64,000 nt of DNA from Apophysomyces variabilis. Its lineage: Eukaryota; Mucoromycota; Mucoromycetes; Mucorales; Mucoraceae. Below the pieces are notes generated by a model, which saw only the letters and a list, made by a program, of their open reading frames with translations, ran no database searches and was not told the DNA's origin. The stretch covers positions 965,762 through 1,029,761 of the forward strand of contig MZZL01000405.1 of assembly GCA_002749535.1 (NCBI GenBank), written 5' to 3'. Position numbers and translations under genes: made by a program. Position 1 is the first letter of the stretch. Each line of letters begins with the position of its first letter. Shown here piece by piece: positions 46,250-57,638 of the stretch.

Positions 46250-46695
46250 TACCGAAAAAATTATCTTTGAATAAGCCTTGAAAATGGCGTTTATCATGAT
46301 GATTCAAGAATAATTTTGTAAACTCTTGTCCAGCTTTCAAAACAGAGCAACGAGTGTGTTACTGTTTTACTCTTTGCCACATTAGCACAACAACGGAGTC
46401 AGTCGCAGATAACTAACAAAACGATACAGTAATGGCTAGTCAGAAATGGGAAGTGAACTGAAGATCTTGATATGACTGTTCAGAGTTAACTCATGTTGGA
46501 GCCATATTTGGTTACGATCGATTGGTCTTTGTCACGCTACAGCTGCGATAGCGTATCGAATTTAGAAGATATAGATACGTGCAGAGTCTTGTTCAGTTCT
46601 TTAACAAAGCGCATCATCAATTTTGGAAAATTGTCATTGAACAATCCTGATAAACTCCATTTTCAAGGCTTATTCAAGGATAATTTTTCTCATAG
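46250..46695. repeat. Inverted-repeat element, possible MITE
   Basis: Two inverted arms of about 65 bp: 46250-46316 and 46695-46630 (shared word ATAAGCCTTGAAAATGG). The 310-bp centre has no coding frame of note. Size and structure fit a miniature inverted-repeat element, but no target duplication was identified. Confidence 0.5.
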
Positions 46696-46714
46696 TGAGG
46701 CTAGACTACGCAAA

Positions 46715-46870
46715 CCTGCGTTTTGCGCAAAGTGGTAATTTTAAGTATAGTCACTCGCTGTTGTATCTTAGCAAAACGCATATATAAATCTCACTCTAAC
46801 ATGGACATTTGCTTCTACGCATATGGATAAAAAGTTTAGCATTAATTGTTCCATTATATCAATTTGTTTG
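46715..46870 (+). repeat. Relic of the secreted-protein 3' flank
   Basis: TGCGCAAAGTGGTAAT followed by ATAGTCACT and GTATCTTAGCAAAACGC matches the 3' flank of copy 1 at about 27688-27750 and of copy 3 at about 44180-44240. No coding part accompanies it, so it is a fragment of a fourth copy. Confidence 0.6.
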
Positions 46871-48049
46871 CGGGAAGAGTTGCACGGGATATTTAATTGG
46901 CTACTGTATAGCAGCAGCCTCAAAGACTCTTCATGAAAGGTCCAGATTAATCACAGCTTAGCAGCATTGTTTCCTTTGAATTTTTGCGTGTTACCATGAA
47001 ATGTGTGACACATCAACAAAAAGTAATGGTCTTTGTCCAGAGCATAAGGAATCTGATCTGAATATCTAATGCATGATTATGACAGCTACGTAACGATTGT
47101 TTGGATATCGTTACTCTTACCGGCTTTCCTTTGCAAGCTCGTCAAATGATACGCTAACAAAGCTCATGATAAATGTTATGTTTTGCTTGGAAGTTCGGGA
47201 GACGTCATGTAATGCCGTTGTTGCGTTATCCCTGCGGTAACGGTAAGCGATTATCTAATTTGCGGTAGGATATCGTCAATATCCGGATATCCGGTAATAC
47301 GAAAGGTGTTTATAAGCATTAAACAGACGACAATGCTGGTGAGAGGAAGTATTATGCTTGACGGAGCTATAGCAAATTTTTCACACGCCTTAAAGGCAGC
47401 TACTTTTTGAGTCTCGCTGACTTACAACCTTACTATCCTTCAGAAACCCGCAAAGGACGAATTTAATCAGACCGAAACCCATTTTTACGTAAATGGCCCC
47501 CCAAAATGGCTCAGATACTGTGCGTCAATTGACACTTCCTGTTGGACACCGATGACATATCCGTCATTATCACCGACATCAGACATTTACGTCGTACTTC
47601 ATCGCTGTATCGGAGCAATCGATTACGTATTTCTTCTCCTTTTCTTTTAACCTAACCTACAGAAAAGACTCAATGAAGAATATGAATCGATAGGACAAAT
47701 ACAAAAAGGCTAGTTTCAGTTGCACGCGTTTGTTGATTTATCCTCCGGCGAGCGACACTATAATAGGTACCGCGGAAGGGAAGAGCACGTTTATTATTCC
47801 CTCATGCTGGCCAGACCCTTCGTTTGGTCGGAGTATTCCTATTTATAACACCAGTGAGGAAGAAAAAGGGGGCATATGTCTCGGGCCAATCAGAGAAGAC
47901 CAAATTGCATCATGGGACCCAGACTAAATGCGGAAATGCTCTCATTCCTTTAAATAGGGCCGACCACTTTTCTGCTTTTTTTGTGATCTACAAGTCCTTT
48001 ACACATCTACTTTCTCTATATCTCTCTTTATCTATCCACATTTACAAAC
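46871..48049. other. Gene-free region at the right edge of the repeat island
   Basis: About 1.2 kb without a supported gene. A TTTAAATAG stretch near 47949-47957 and a CT-rich leader near 48000-48035 probably belong to the promoter of the next small gene. Confidence 0.45.
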
Positions 48050-48322
48050 ATGGATCCTGGTTATACTCTCCTCCAACATATCAAGACCGTCCCCAACTTG
48101 ATTAGTGAAGATCCCAGTGTGGCTACTCCCAAGAACTCAAGTTTCATGGACCTTCCTTGGAGTGAATTCTCCAAACTACTGGCACAGAAGCGAAGACCCT
48201 CCGAATCAAGCACACATACAGAAGACTCTGCCGCATCCTCCACGGTATCTGAATCCCATCTGGGTAATTGGGATGGCATGACCGGCTATCAAGACCTTGA
48301 CCATCCACATAACCATCACTAA
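48050..48322 (+). CDS. Small acidic hypothetical protein
   Basis: Intronless 90-residue frame beginning MDPGYTLLQHIKTVPNLI, with a good leader (CT-rich, then ACAAACATGG). It is Ser/Thr-rich (SSTHTEDSAASSTVSESH) and ends His-rich (DHPHNHH). No signal peptide, membrane helix or known domain is visible. It lies 271 bp before the BUB1 ATG on the same strand, so it is either a separate small gene or an upstream ORF on the BUB1 transcript. Composition looks coding, but evidence is modest. Confidence 0.5.
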   Translation: MDPGYTLLQHIKTVPNLISEDPSVATPKNSSFMDLPWSEFSKLLAQKRRPSESSTHTEDSAASSTVSESHLGNWDGMTGYQDLDHPHNHH

Positions 48323-48593
48323 ACAAAAAGAAAGAACAACTTCTATTTCTCTCCCTTCCCCTTGTCGTTCTTGTTCTGTCCGTATCCGCCAAACCTCTCT
48401 GTATCTCTTTCTTTTCCTCTCATCTTTGCATTATATGAATTCCCCATTTCCATTTTTTTTCTTTTTCTCTTTTGACTTCATTTTCTCCTTTATCTGCCAT
48501 CTTGTCTTGCATGATAAAATAAACAAACTAATCGAAACTTTAAATTTGTACTCTCTTTGCCTCTCTCTTTATATTTATTTTTTCCCGCGCTCA

Positions 48594-50791
48594 ATGTTCC
48601 TTCCGCGAAACGTCCGTCGACCTAGAAAGATAGACGATGAAATATTTTTAGGAGAATTGAGCCGCCAGGAGCATGATGCCTTAAGTGTATATGAGGAGTG
48701 TATTGCAAATAGGATCGCCAGTTGCGAGATAAACTTTGAATTGATTCATCTGCTTCATGATATCACAGCACGATTTGAGAATGATAATCGATACAAAAAT
48801 GATCCACGTTATGTCAGACTATGGATGGCTTATGCATCCCTGCTGAAAAACCCCATGCCTATTTTTCAACGGTTGCAGGACCAACGTATTGGTGATGAAT
48901 TGGCTCTTTTCTATTGCGAAGTAGCACAGTACCATGTCAAACATCAAAGGTTCTTTCTTTCCTTTCTTTTTCTTCCAGTATGCGAAACCTTACTTCTTTT
49001 TTTTTCTTGTTGTCTAATGTTGATGAATGTACAGAATGCAGGAAGCCAAAAAAATGTTGCAATTGGGTCTAAGTCGTGGTGCTCGACCGGTAGAAATACT
49101 TCAGCAGCTCCTTTATCAATGGCAGGAGGGTAATAGCAATAACAATAATGACCCCACGTCTTGGCACGGCATCCAACAACAACAACATCCCTATATGGTA
49201 ATTGGACGAGCACAGAACGGTAAAAACAATATCCTTTGAGAGTCATTCCATTAAACCATTTTGTTTGTGTTTGCGGGCTTGTTTTTCAGAATTAGCTCTC
49301 AAGAATGAAATAGCCGGAGAGGAAGAGAAGGATACTGATACATTGCCACTTCATCTACCTTTACCCGATATTCTAGCATGGATTGATGCACGCATTGGCC
49401 ATAGTGCACGTGTGGCCATCCTCCAGGAATGTTACAGGTATCGACAAGAGACATCCTTTGAAGAACTGCGTGTGAAAAATGGCCCGCCTCCGTCAAAGAA
49501 ACAAAGGAAGGTAAGACAGCCACAAGATCGGCTCACACCGGCGTGTCGTTCCGTAGCTGGTGTAACCTTCCGAGACCACGTCGAACAAAGAAAGAGCAAG
49601 CCTTTGATTGTTCCCCTTCCACTTCCGCCACAGCTCGTTCGACAGAAGTTGGCCGATCTACCCAAACCATTGCCCTTACAAGATTTGACCTCTCAAAATG
49701 CTAAAGCCCTTCGTTCAAGTCTAGAACGTATGGCGGAGTCGACCATGACGAAATCGAGCAAAAGACAAGAGCAACAACAGCGTATGGTTGTCCTAGGTGT
49801 TTCTTCTTCATTTGAAGTCCTTGGTAAACTCGGCGAAGGTGGGATGGCCCGTGTGTATCGGGTGCGTCGGATGCAACAGCAGCAGGATGACAACATAAGC
49901 ATAGCCGCTTTGAAAATTGAGACACCCGCCAATCCTTGGGAATTTTACATCCTTCGGCAGTTGGCTGCACGGCTCGAAGAGCCAGACCGCGTGGTGGCAG
50001 CCAGGGATTGTTTTGTATATGAGGACTGCAGTTGCTTGCTGCTTCAGTATGCGGGGCAACGTACGCTCCTCGATGCGTTGAACATCCAACGACAGATCCA
50101 TCATGCCCCTGGTATGCCGGAGCCTTTGGCTATGCTGCTCACCGCTGAACTCTGTCGGTCGTTGTTAGCCATCCATGCTTGCGGCATTATCCACGGTGAT
50201 TTAAAACTGGACAATGTGATGATCCATCCTGCCGTGTTGGGCAGTTGGGACCCAGGTCGTGGTCATCGCCATGATTGCCCTCCTTTGCTAAGATTGATTG
50301 ATTTCGGACGAGCCATGGATTTAACCCTCTTTCCACCCGATGTCCAGCTGAAAGCCACTTGGAAACCGGATCCTACCGATGCCTACTTGATACGAAAGGG
50401 TGAAACATGGCCAGCTTGGATGATCGACTACTGGAATACAGCGGCAATGGTTCACTGGCTTTTGTTTGGTCAGGCCATGAGTACCATCATGATCAGCACC
50501 ACTACCAGCAGCAACATGAGTAACAACAACAACAACACGGAAGAACAAGTCCAGCAGAGAAAGATCAAGCTGCAGCAACACTTCAAGCGGTATTGGCAGC
50601 GAGATGCATGGGAATTATTCTTCGACTGCATGCTGAATCCGGATCCAATGCCGGCGACGGAAAAAATTAAAACGGTGATTGGTATCTTTGAGCAACACTT
50701 GCGTTCAGAGCATGCCAAAACCAATAGCAAACTCTCCATGTTGGTAGCACAAATTCAAGGAGCTGAAGACTCTTCAGACAGACACATTTAG
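48594..50791 (+). CDS. BUB1: Spindle-checkpoint kinase BUB1
   Basis: Ser/Thr kinase of the mitotic checkpoint that acts at kinetochores. Exons 48594-48949, 49035-49219 and 49290-50791 give 680 residues. Residues about 25-190 are the Mad3/BUB1 homology region I (TPR-like): NDPRYVRLWMAYASL, FYCEVAQYHVKHQR, ARPVEILQQLLYQW. The middle is Lys/Pro-rich. The kinase domain spans about 350-650: glycine loop LGEGGMARVYRV, ALKIE with the ATP Lys, catalytic loop HGDLKLDNVM (HGD instead of HRD, as in other BUB1 kinases) and LIDFGRAMDL. A Thr/Ser/Asn/Gln-rich insert (TTTSSNMSNNNNN) interrupts the C-lobe. Intron 1 uses a GTTCTT donor. Confidence 0.93.
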
Positions 50792-51219
50792 CGAAGAAAC
50801 AAAAGTCAGTAATTTATTCATATTGCATCTATGGGCCACAACCATAATACATGTCTCTTATGGAAGATTTAGCAAAAAAGAAAAAGCAATATCCCTCTCC
50901 ATGGTTTGCATTCACCATAAAGACTGCAGTCGATCAGATCTTTTTTTTTATATGTTATCCCAAAGCTTCTTCCCCCCTCAAAAAAAAAGGAAAAAACAAG
51001 GCAGACCGGTTGAAGATAGAATTGTATGTCTATGTACTTTTATATCGGTGTTGCGGCAACGCGGATAGTAAACTATAACACAAAGCAGATAGCTATGGTA
51101 CCCTGATTTCTAAAAGTTCTTTAAACTAGATAACAAGGAACATCTAGGTCATCACGCATTGTTTCAACCTAGTGTAAGTGGAACCTATGGTACAAGAGGA
51201 TAAAAAGAGGGATGGTTCT
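50792..51219. other. Intergenic region between convergent BUB1 and the SANT/ZZ gene
   Basis: About 430 bp that should hold both 3' UTRs. Poly-T and poly-A runs are present (around 50940 and 50983). No gene is seen. Confidence 0.5.
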
Positions 51220-53598
51220 TCAAAAACCTAAGTAGCTGTATTCACCAAGATACTCAGGGGATGCATAATCGTTATCTGCATAATATGGAAGCGGGTTCGC
51301 TGTCCGCACCGCCTCAAATGGATGCTCCAGTGTATGATGATCTAACCAACAAAGTTATTGTTCAGTTGATCGAGGGAGCCATCAGGAAAAATGGATACTT
51401 ACCATTCGTAAAAGTTCCTGCTGCCATGCATCGACTACAGAGATCCACTTCTTCACTGATATCGCACACTGTACATTTATAACGTACACCAACGATGGGT
51501 TCGCAACCGCAACCATCACACTATATCAACCCTCTCACCGTTAACCAACAAGAACGGAAAGGATAACAAAGACTTACAGCATAACCTTCATGGACAGCTT
51601 CACCTGCTCCTTCATCCGATGCTATTCCATCTAGTCCAGAACCGATATCCATCTTTTTAAAAAGACAATGTGTCAATATCATAAAACACACAAAAAAAAT
51701 AAAAGAAAGATTAAGACCTTTTTTGCGGTTGGCTTGGCCACTTTGAGCATCATCTCCTTCACATCTTCATCCTCTTCATCCTCCGACATGAGCAGTGACG
51801 GTGAAGCATGCGTTGTCAAGTAATGAGCACCCGATATTCTAAATGATCCGATCGTATCAGAAGCGATTGTTCACTGTTTCATGTTTCTCTTTGTTCAACT
51901 TACCTCGTGTTGGTAATCCCTCCCGAGACCATCACGTTGTATCCGACGCCTGACGTTCTCATTGACGATTTTGGCCGGTTCGCTGAGGAGACACCAGCCT
52001 TAGTTTTCGGTTTGCCTATCTTTCCGTTGCTCCGTCCTTTCGGTTTTGCGCTACCGATGCCACCACCCTGTGATGACTTGGATAGACACGAAGGCTAGAT
52101 AGTCATTAATAAGATGAGCGAAACCTATGTTACCAACTTACTGGAATTGTAATTCTTCCTGGTACTGGTAGCCCCAATTTTGCCAGTTTGATAAAGTATT
52201 TCTGGACTCGACTTGCCACTTGCCTTGCAGTACGTGTGCCAAGGGCTTTTGAAATCTTGTTAAATCGCTGTGCTTGCACGGGCTCATCAGGGTATATCTC
52301 CAGTAATTCTTCCAATCGACGCTATACGACAAGGTTGAGTTTCACATACCCTTCTGCCTTTCCTTTCTTACCTGTTCTTCATCAGTCCACGGTTGATTAT
52401 GCGTCGGAGTCTGACCATCTTGCGCATGATCAGGCTCTTCGCTGAGTCGCGGTTCCAGTGGTCGAAAACGAGGTGTAGCAGATCTAAGAACGGATCAGTC
52501 CATACTCGCTTTACAATTCCTTTCCTCTTTCTCTATTTACCTTTCGGATGGAGTGGATGACCATTGACTTGACCCGTTATTATTGTTACCATTGTTGTTG
52601 TTGTCTGGGGTCAGTCCATTCCTTAGCTCGATACCTGTTTGAGCCGTCGATGTTCGTCGTTTCGCCAAACTCTTCCCTCCCACCATTTGTTCACTTTCAT
52701 CCTCTGATTCCCTGTCAGAGAAATCGGACACAGATGGGGCGCGGGACGGAACTTGACCAATGGCTTGAGAGGCTTTGGCGAGTTCTCGTTGAAGACTTTT
52801 GACTGCTACTGGAGTAGGTGGCGCTGACTCCGGGGTTGGTAGTAAGGATGAATCCAGAATATTCTACCAACGAGGTATCTGAGTTATCCATCTGTTCTCT
52901 ACCCGAGAATATCATGATCTACTCACTCTAAATGTAGTTCGTTTGCTTTGACCACTATACCGTGCTGCTAAACTGGAAACGGTGGCTGAAAATTGAAAAA
53001 GATTCGACCGTCAGCCATTCCAGCATCGACAAGCATACTAATGATTGAAAATCTACCTGCTTGCTGGGCTAAACGTGTTTCGGGCAAAAATCGATATTTA
53101 GACCAATCTATCTCAGGGGTGGTAACAATTCGCTGCAATCGTGGGACGCGTTTACTTATTTTCTATGGACTTAAGGTTATGACGAGCGTTCCATTTCCTT
53201 TGGAGTACCTTCGACTTTAAATCTGCGACAAATTCAAAGGGTCTAGCCATGGCCTCTTTCTTAAGCGCCGTCAGTATTTCGACATCGCGTGTCGCTTGTT
53301 TTAATTGATGTTGTAGTACATGAAGTGCTTTTGTTACAGCTTGATAACTTAAACGAAAGGTTGGTGTTTTGTATACGTTTGACGATAGAGGAACTTACTC
53401 TTCGCTCGTCTCGAGGGATCCTTTGTCATCGGTTATATTGGTGTCGTTGGGAGGTTTCATTTTCGTATGGTGTTGTTGTTGTGGCGTTGTTGGTGTCTCA
53501 GGAGCATTCGTTTGTTGCGAGGCAGTTTCTCTAGCGTCCGTTGATTCTGTTGCTGTCGGCACAGCTGTGAATTGTGGGAGTTCGGCTTGGATAGACAT
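51220..53598 (-). CDS. SANT/Myb and ZZ-finger protein resembling ZZZ3
   Basis: Probable chromatin factor. Twelve exons: 53598-53399, 53347-53209, 53132-53057, 52985-52927, 52863-52541, 52483-52372, 52321-52142, 52094-51904, 51838-51718, 51652-51578, 51520-51403, 51341-51220; all junctions are GT-AG and in frame, giving 571 residues. The SANT/Myb domain is at about 295-360 ([19 protein letters not shown], then [20 protein letters not shown]), very close to the ZZZ3 Myb domain. The ZZ zinc finger is at about 493-532 ([20 protein letters not shown]), followed by [11 protein letters not shown]. The N-terminal half is disordered with Asn and Ser runs. In animals ZZZ3 is part of the ATAC acetyltransferase complex; the same role here is only inferred. 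Confidence 0.9.
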
Positions 53599-53814
53599 AA
53601 TGATTCAACTTGGTACATGTGATAGTAATATATAAAAGCTTCTTTTGTTTCTTTACAAATATATGCGTTATGAAATCTATGTACAATGCTGGTAATGAGA
53701 GAAAGAAAAAAAAATTTGTTGGACGCAAAATCCTGCCGTGGATCCATTTCTAACCCAGACTCACACACTTGGGGAAGTCCTCTTCTTGTGTCGCATCTCG
53801 GAAATCCCTAACTT
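53599..53814. promoter_or_regulatory. Bidirectional promoter, SANT/ZZ gene and AP-3 mu
   Basis: A 216-bp spacer between divergent start codons must hold both core promoters. A TATATAAAAG stretch at 53630-53639 is TATA-like. Assignment to one gene is not possible. Confidence 0.4.
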
Positions 53815-55836
53815 ATGATCAACTCGTTATTCGTAACCAATCTTCAAGGGTACGTAACTTTGTTCTCACTCATCACGGATATGTTGTTTAGAGATATTGA
53901 TCCCTTGAAAAGCAAAATTATTGTAGAGAAGCACTGGCGCGGGATTATCTCGAGACAAATAGTCGACGTGTTCAACGATGAGTGCAGCAAGTTCATGAAT
54001 TCTCTACCAGGTTCAGCAAAGGACAAGAACGATGCCGGTATTTCAGTAAAAGGTGCTTACTTTAGTCGCGACGATGTACCGCCCATTCTCGAAACCAACA
54101 AGTATTGGTTACTGAACGTTTTACGTAATGATTTGGTTTGGCTGTGTCCTGTTGAACGAGAAGGTAAATAAGACGATGAACTGATGTAATATAACTTATC
54201 GTGGAATATGTGCCTTCTTAAGTGAATCCCATGCTTGTTTTTGAATTTCTTCACCGGATCATCGACATATTGACTGATTATCTTGGAGACGTGTCCGAAC
54301 CATCCATACGTGAAAATTTTGTAACAGTTTACCAGGTAAACGGATACGCTACCGATAAAATAAGCTTATAGACTGATTTTACATTTTTGTTTCCAGCTGC
54401 TAGAAGAAATGATGGATTATGGCTACCCGCTAACAACGGAACCAAATGCATTAAAGGAAATTATCATGCCACCAACGATTATGAATAAGGTGATGACTAC
54501 AGTCAACGCAGCTGCAGGGTATGTATCTTGAGCAAAGGGAAGGGAAAAGATGAGTGAGCTGAAATCGGCGTATAGTGTTGCTCCAAAGATTCCTCAGAAC
54601 ATTTCCAGTATTCCTTGGCGAAAGGCAGGAGTAAAATACACACAGAATGAGATTTACTTTGACATTATCGAGGAAATTGATGCCACTATTGCTGCGTACA
54701 TATGATCTTCATCACTGTAGCTATTGCTGATTCTAGGTTTAGGAACGGGACCATTGTTTCTTGTGAAGCACACGGAAATATTGTTGCAAACAGTAGACTT
54801 TCAGGTAACTGAGAGAAGAGACGCTCAAAAAGATCAAAGGCAAGGATTGTTGACCATAGGATGCTTACACAAACAGGTATGCCCGATTTGTCTCTAAACT
54901 TTGTCAATCCTCGCGTCATTGATGATGTGAGCTTCCATCCATGTGTCAGGTAAACGAAAAGAGAGTAAATGCGGCTTGACATCGGTCTGCGGATCTAATA
55001 CTGATGGTTTATTGTAAGATATCGGAAATGGGAGAACGAGAAAATTTTATCCTTTGTTCCTCCCGATGGCCAGTTCAAGTTGATGTCATACCGGTAGGTT
55101 CTTTTAGTTTTGTTTGCACTGGTATTGACGTGAGAGCTATTCAGTGCACCTCTCACGCATTATCAAGCCATGCCATTGCAGGTCAAACCTCAGATACTGC
55201 CGACCAAGAATGGAGGTAAAATGGCATAATCCTTGCTTATTTGTTTTTCTTTTCTGACAATCTGGTATAGGAAAGTTTGATCTTTCCGTTCACCCACGTT
55301 CCACAGATGGAAAACCTATTGAGCGTGTAACTCTTACTTTGCCCATGCCCAAAAGTACAACGGGTGTCAACGCTGCGTGTAATGTGGGTCAGTATATGTA
55401 TGACCCGGTAACAAAAGTATGTATTTTCTGTTTTGGAGGGAAGCTTATTGAAAGGATCTATGGGGCAGGTTATCAAGTGGGACATTGGCAAACTTCAACA
55501 GCGGGATCGAGCACCAATGCTATCCGGTACATTTAGTAGCAGGTAAAGTTCATCTTCCTTAGGATGTCTTGTGATGATTATAGTTGATGATTCCCGTCTT
55601 CTCCGACAACAGTGAGCCCAACCCGGAAGTTGGCACATCAGTCGGTGTAGATTTTCAAATCAGTATGTATTCTGTCTCAGGACTGAAGGTGGACAGCCTC
55701 CGGTTGTTCCATGAGGGTTATAAGCCATATAAGGTACCTATAACAATGTCTCTTCGTTTATTGTCATTGTTCACTTTTTCTTTCCTAGGGTGTACGAAGC
55801 TTGACCAAAGCTGGAAAATTCCACGTACGAATGTAA
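53815..55836 (+). CDS. APM3: AP-3 adaptor complex subunit mu
   Basis: Medium subunit of the AP-3 coat that sorts cargo from Golgi/endosomes to the vacuole. Thirteen exons: 53815-53849, 53892-54163, 54223-54335, 54397-54518, 54576-54695, 54737-54804, 54877-54949, 55019-55093, 55145-55215, 55271-55416, 55469-55542, 55613-55733, 55789-55836; they give 445 residues. The longin-like part (residues 1-150) has IIVEKHWRGIISR and VFEFLHRIIDILTDY, then LLEEMMDYGYPLTTEPN. The mu homology domain starts at SIPWRKAGVKYTQNEIYFD and includes SCEAHGNIVANSRLSG, MPDLSLNFVNP and the closing YKGVRSLTKAGKFHVR. The 42-nt first intron has length divisible by three and no in-frame stop, so its retention would also be translatable. 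Confidence 0.93.
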
Positions 55837-56513
55837 AATAGAACGAATCATATATGTGGAGCTTAGTTTTTGTGTTTAAATCTTATACATATACCTGTTA
55901 TAAAAGAAAAGATATATTCCGTTAAACTGTGAATAAGATACAAAAGATGGATACTCTTCTGGAGTCTACTACTCAATGATGAGATATATAGAACATGCGG
56001 TTAAGCATATGTCATAACAAGTAAGGCACAAAGGTTTTCTATTCAAGTCTTCTATCCGGCGAAGACGAGGAAGCAAGTTAAATCCTGGCCTTGATTTAGG
56101 CCACACTGACAGATCTGAGAGGGTGATGCCATGGTTTTGCTTTACAAACGTTGAAGAATTACTTTTTCAGCAACTGGTTTGATAGGGTAACCTTACCGTT
56201 TTGGATCTGTATTAAGGAGACATCAACTCTTAAATGTTGGGTTTCAAGGACAGCGGGATTACTTGGTTTGTATTTTCTACCATTCTGCTCTGTGTAGTCG
56301 CTGACTGTACGGCTTTCTATTGTTAAGCGACTTAGCTCAAGCAAGCAATCTTACACATGCTTCTTGCCACTAAGTCGGATAGCACGATTCGTATACTCTG
56401 GAATTGTCCCACTCCAATTCCTTTCATTGTCTAATGCGCGTTCCATATTGGGTAATAGCTTAAAAAAAGCAGACATGGAAACCTGCTTTGAAGCCAACGT
56501 TGTCACTTTCACC
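55837..56513. other. Intergenic region, AP-3 mu to the RRM gene
   Basis: About 0.68 kb. It holds the AP-3 mu 3' UTR and the RRM gene promoter. Minus-strand frames at 56476-56351 and 56344-56159 look protein-like (see rejected items), but they could not be joined by a valid intron. Confidence 0.4.
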
Positions 56514-57474
56514 ATGGAGAAAAATCCGCTCGACATGTCTCTTGACGATGTCATTTCAACAAAACGCACCAGTTTTCGGAGAGAAGATCGCGGTCGTTAT
56601 TCCCATCGTGGTACTGCCCGATCATATAATCAGCCGCGGTATATGATTATGGTAGGTTGAAAAACGACCATGGGAATGTAGGGCCGTATGTTGTCCTATA
56701 GTTTGCACTTCAATGGGACTTCTGTATAATATTTGTTGCCTTTGTCATGTTGGGCTGCTTTCATTCTTTGACTCAAACTCTCGCGCTTTCCTCTTTTTGT
56801 CTTCACAAGCAACCGTATGGTGCAAGACCTCCTCGCAATATATCCTATACAGATCAAAGCAATACAGTTCCGCCCAATGGGTTGAGTATCCATAATCTGC
56901 ATTATAATGTGAACGAAGACGATCTCCATGTAAACCTGACGAAAAAAACGGATCCCAAAATGAGAATGTTTACAGGACGAGATAGGAATTATTTGGTCAG
57001 CTAGGGCCAATAAGAAGTGTACATATTCTTCGCAAGCCTGATGGAAGGCCTACGGGTGGTGCTACTGTTCTTTTCAAGGAATCGAAAGATGCAGTTAGGG
57101 CTATGCAAACATATAATAATGTGGAACTGGATGGTAAGGGTGAATGATGTGTATATATTTAGAGGCAAAGGGTGATAGTGGTAAGCATTCACCTATTACA
57201 GGACGCCCAATGCGCATTACATGTGGCTCGGCTATTCAGCCATCTTTTCGTGGAGGACCAATGCGACGTCCTTTGTACAACCAGTATAATGCGCCAACCG
57301 AAAGACACCGTCGTCCTCGCGAAGATATCCAACATCAACCTACTCAAGAAGAACTGGATCTAGAAATGGATACGTACATGAAAATGAGACCCTCTTCCCC
57401 AGTAAGTCATGCCAAAAAAAAAACAATAGAAGATCCATGTTGAACTGACTTGCGGATTGGAACAGAAAGAATGA
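56514..57474 (+). CDS. YRA1: mRNA export adaptor of the Yra1/ALYREF family
   Basis: RNA-binding adaptor linking splicing and transcription to mRNA export. Exons 56514-56651, 56810-56929, 56986-57133, 57202-57401 and 57466-57474 give 204 residues. The N-terminal motif LDMSLDDVIS is the conserved helicase (Sub2/UAP56) binding box. One RRM follows at about residues 65-140: LSIHNLHYNVNEDDL, ELFGQLGPIRSVHIL, GGATVLFKESKDAVRAM. An Arg-rich region (RRPLYNQYN, RHRRPRED) and a C-terminal LDLEMDTYM box resembling the N-terminal one complete the family layout. The exon 3 start at 56986 was preferred over 57001 because it restores ELFGQ in the RRM. The two-residue last exon is less certain; reading on would end at 57441. 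Confidence 0.88.
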
Positions 57475-57638
57475 AACGAAGCAGCTAAATATGGTAGAAA
57501 CTCAGACGCGTTGTCTCCCTTTTCAAATAAATATTTTTAAGCTTTTTTTTTCTTCTTCGCTTTGGATCTGGCGCACGTCCGTCTGTATTCGAAATTAACT
57601 TCTTTATCTTGAACACTTTCCTTATCAACAACTAGTCT

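Noticed and set aside
56159..56476. Two minus-strand protein-like frames (MSAFFKLLPNMERALDNE and ESRTVSDYTEQNGRKYK)
   Set aside because: They look coding, but no GT-AG pair of realistic length joins them in frame, and the first would start only 37 bp from the divergent RRM gene start. Worth an RNA-seq check, not annotated.
57001..57133. Alternative start of RRM exon 3 at 57001 (after GGTCAG)
   Set aside because: It would delete ELFGQ from the RRM; the acceptor at 56985 restores the usual spacing.
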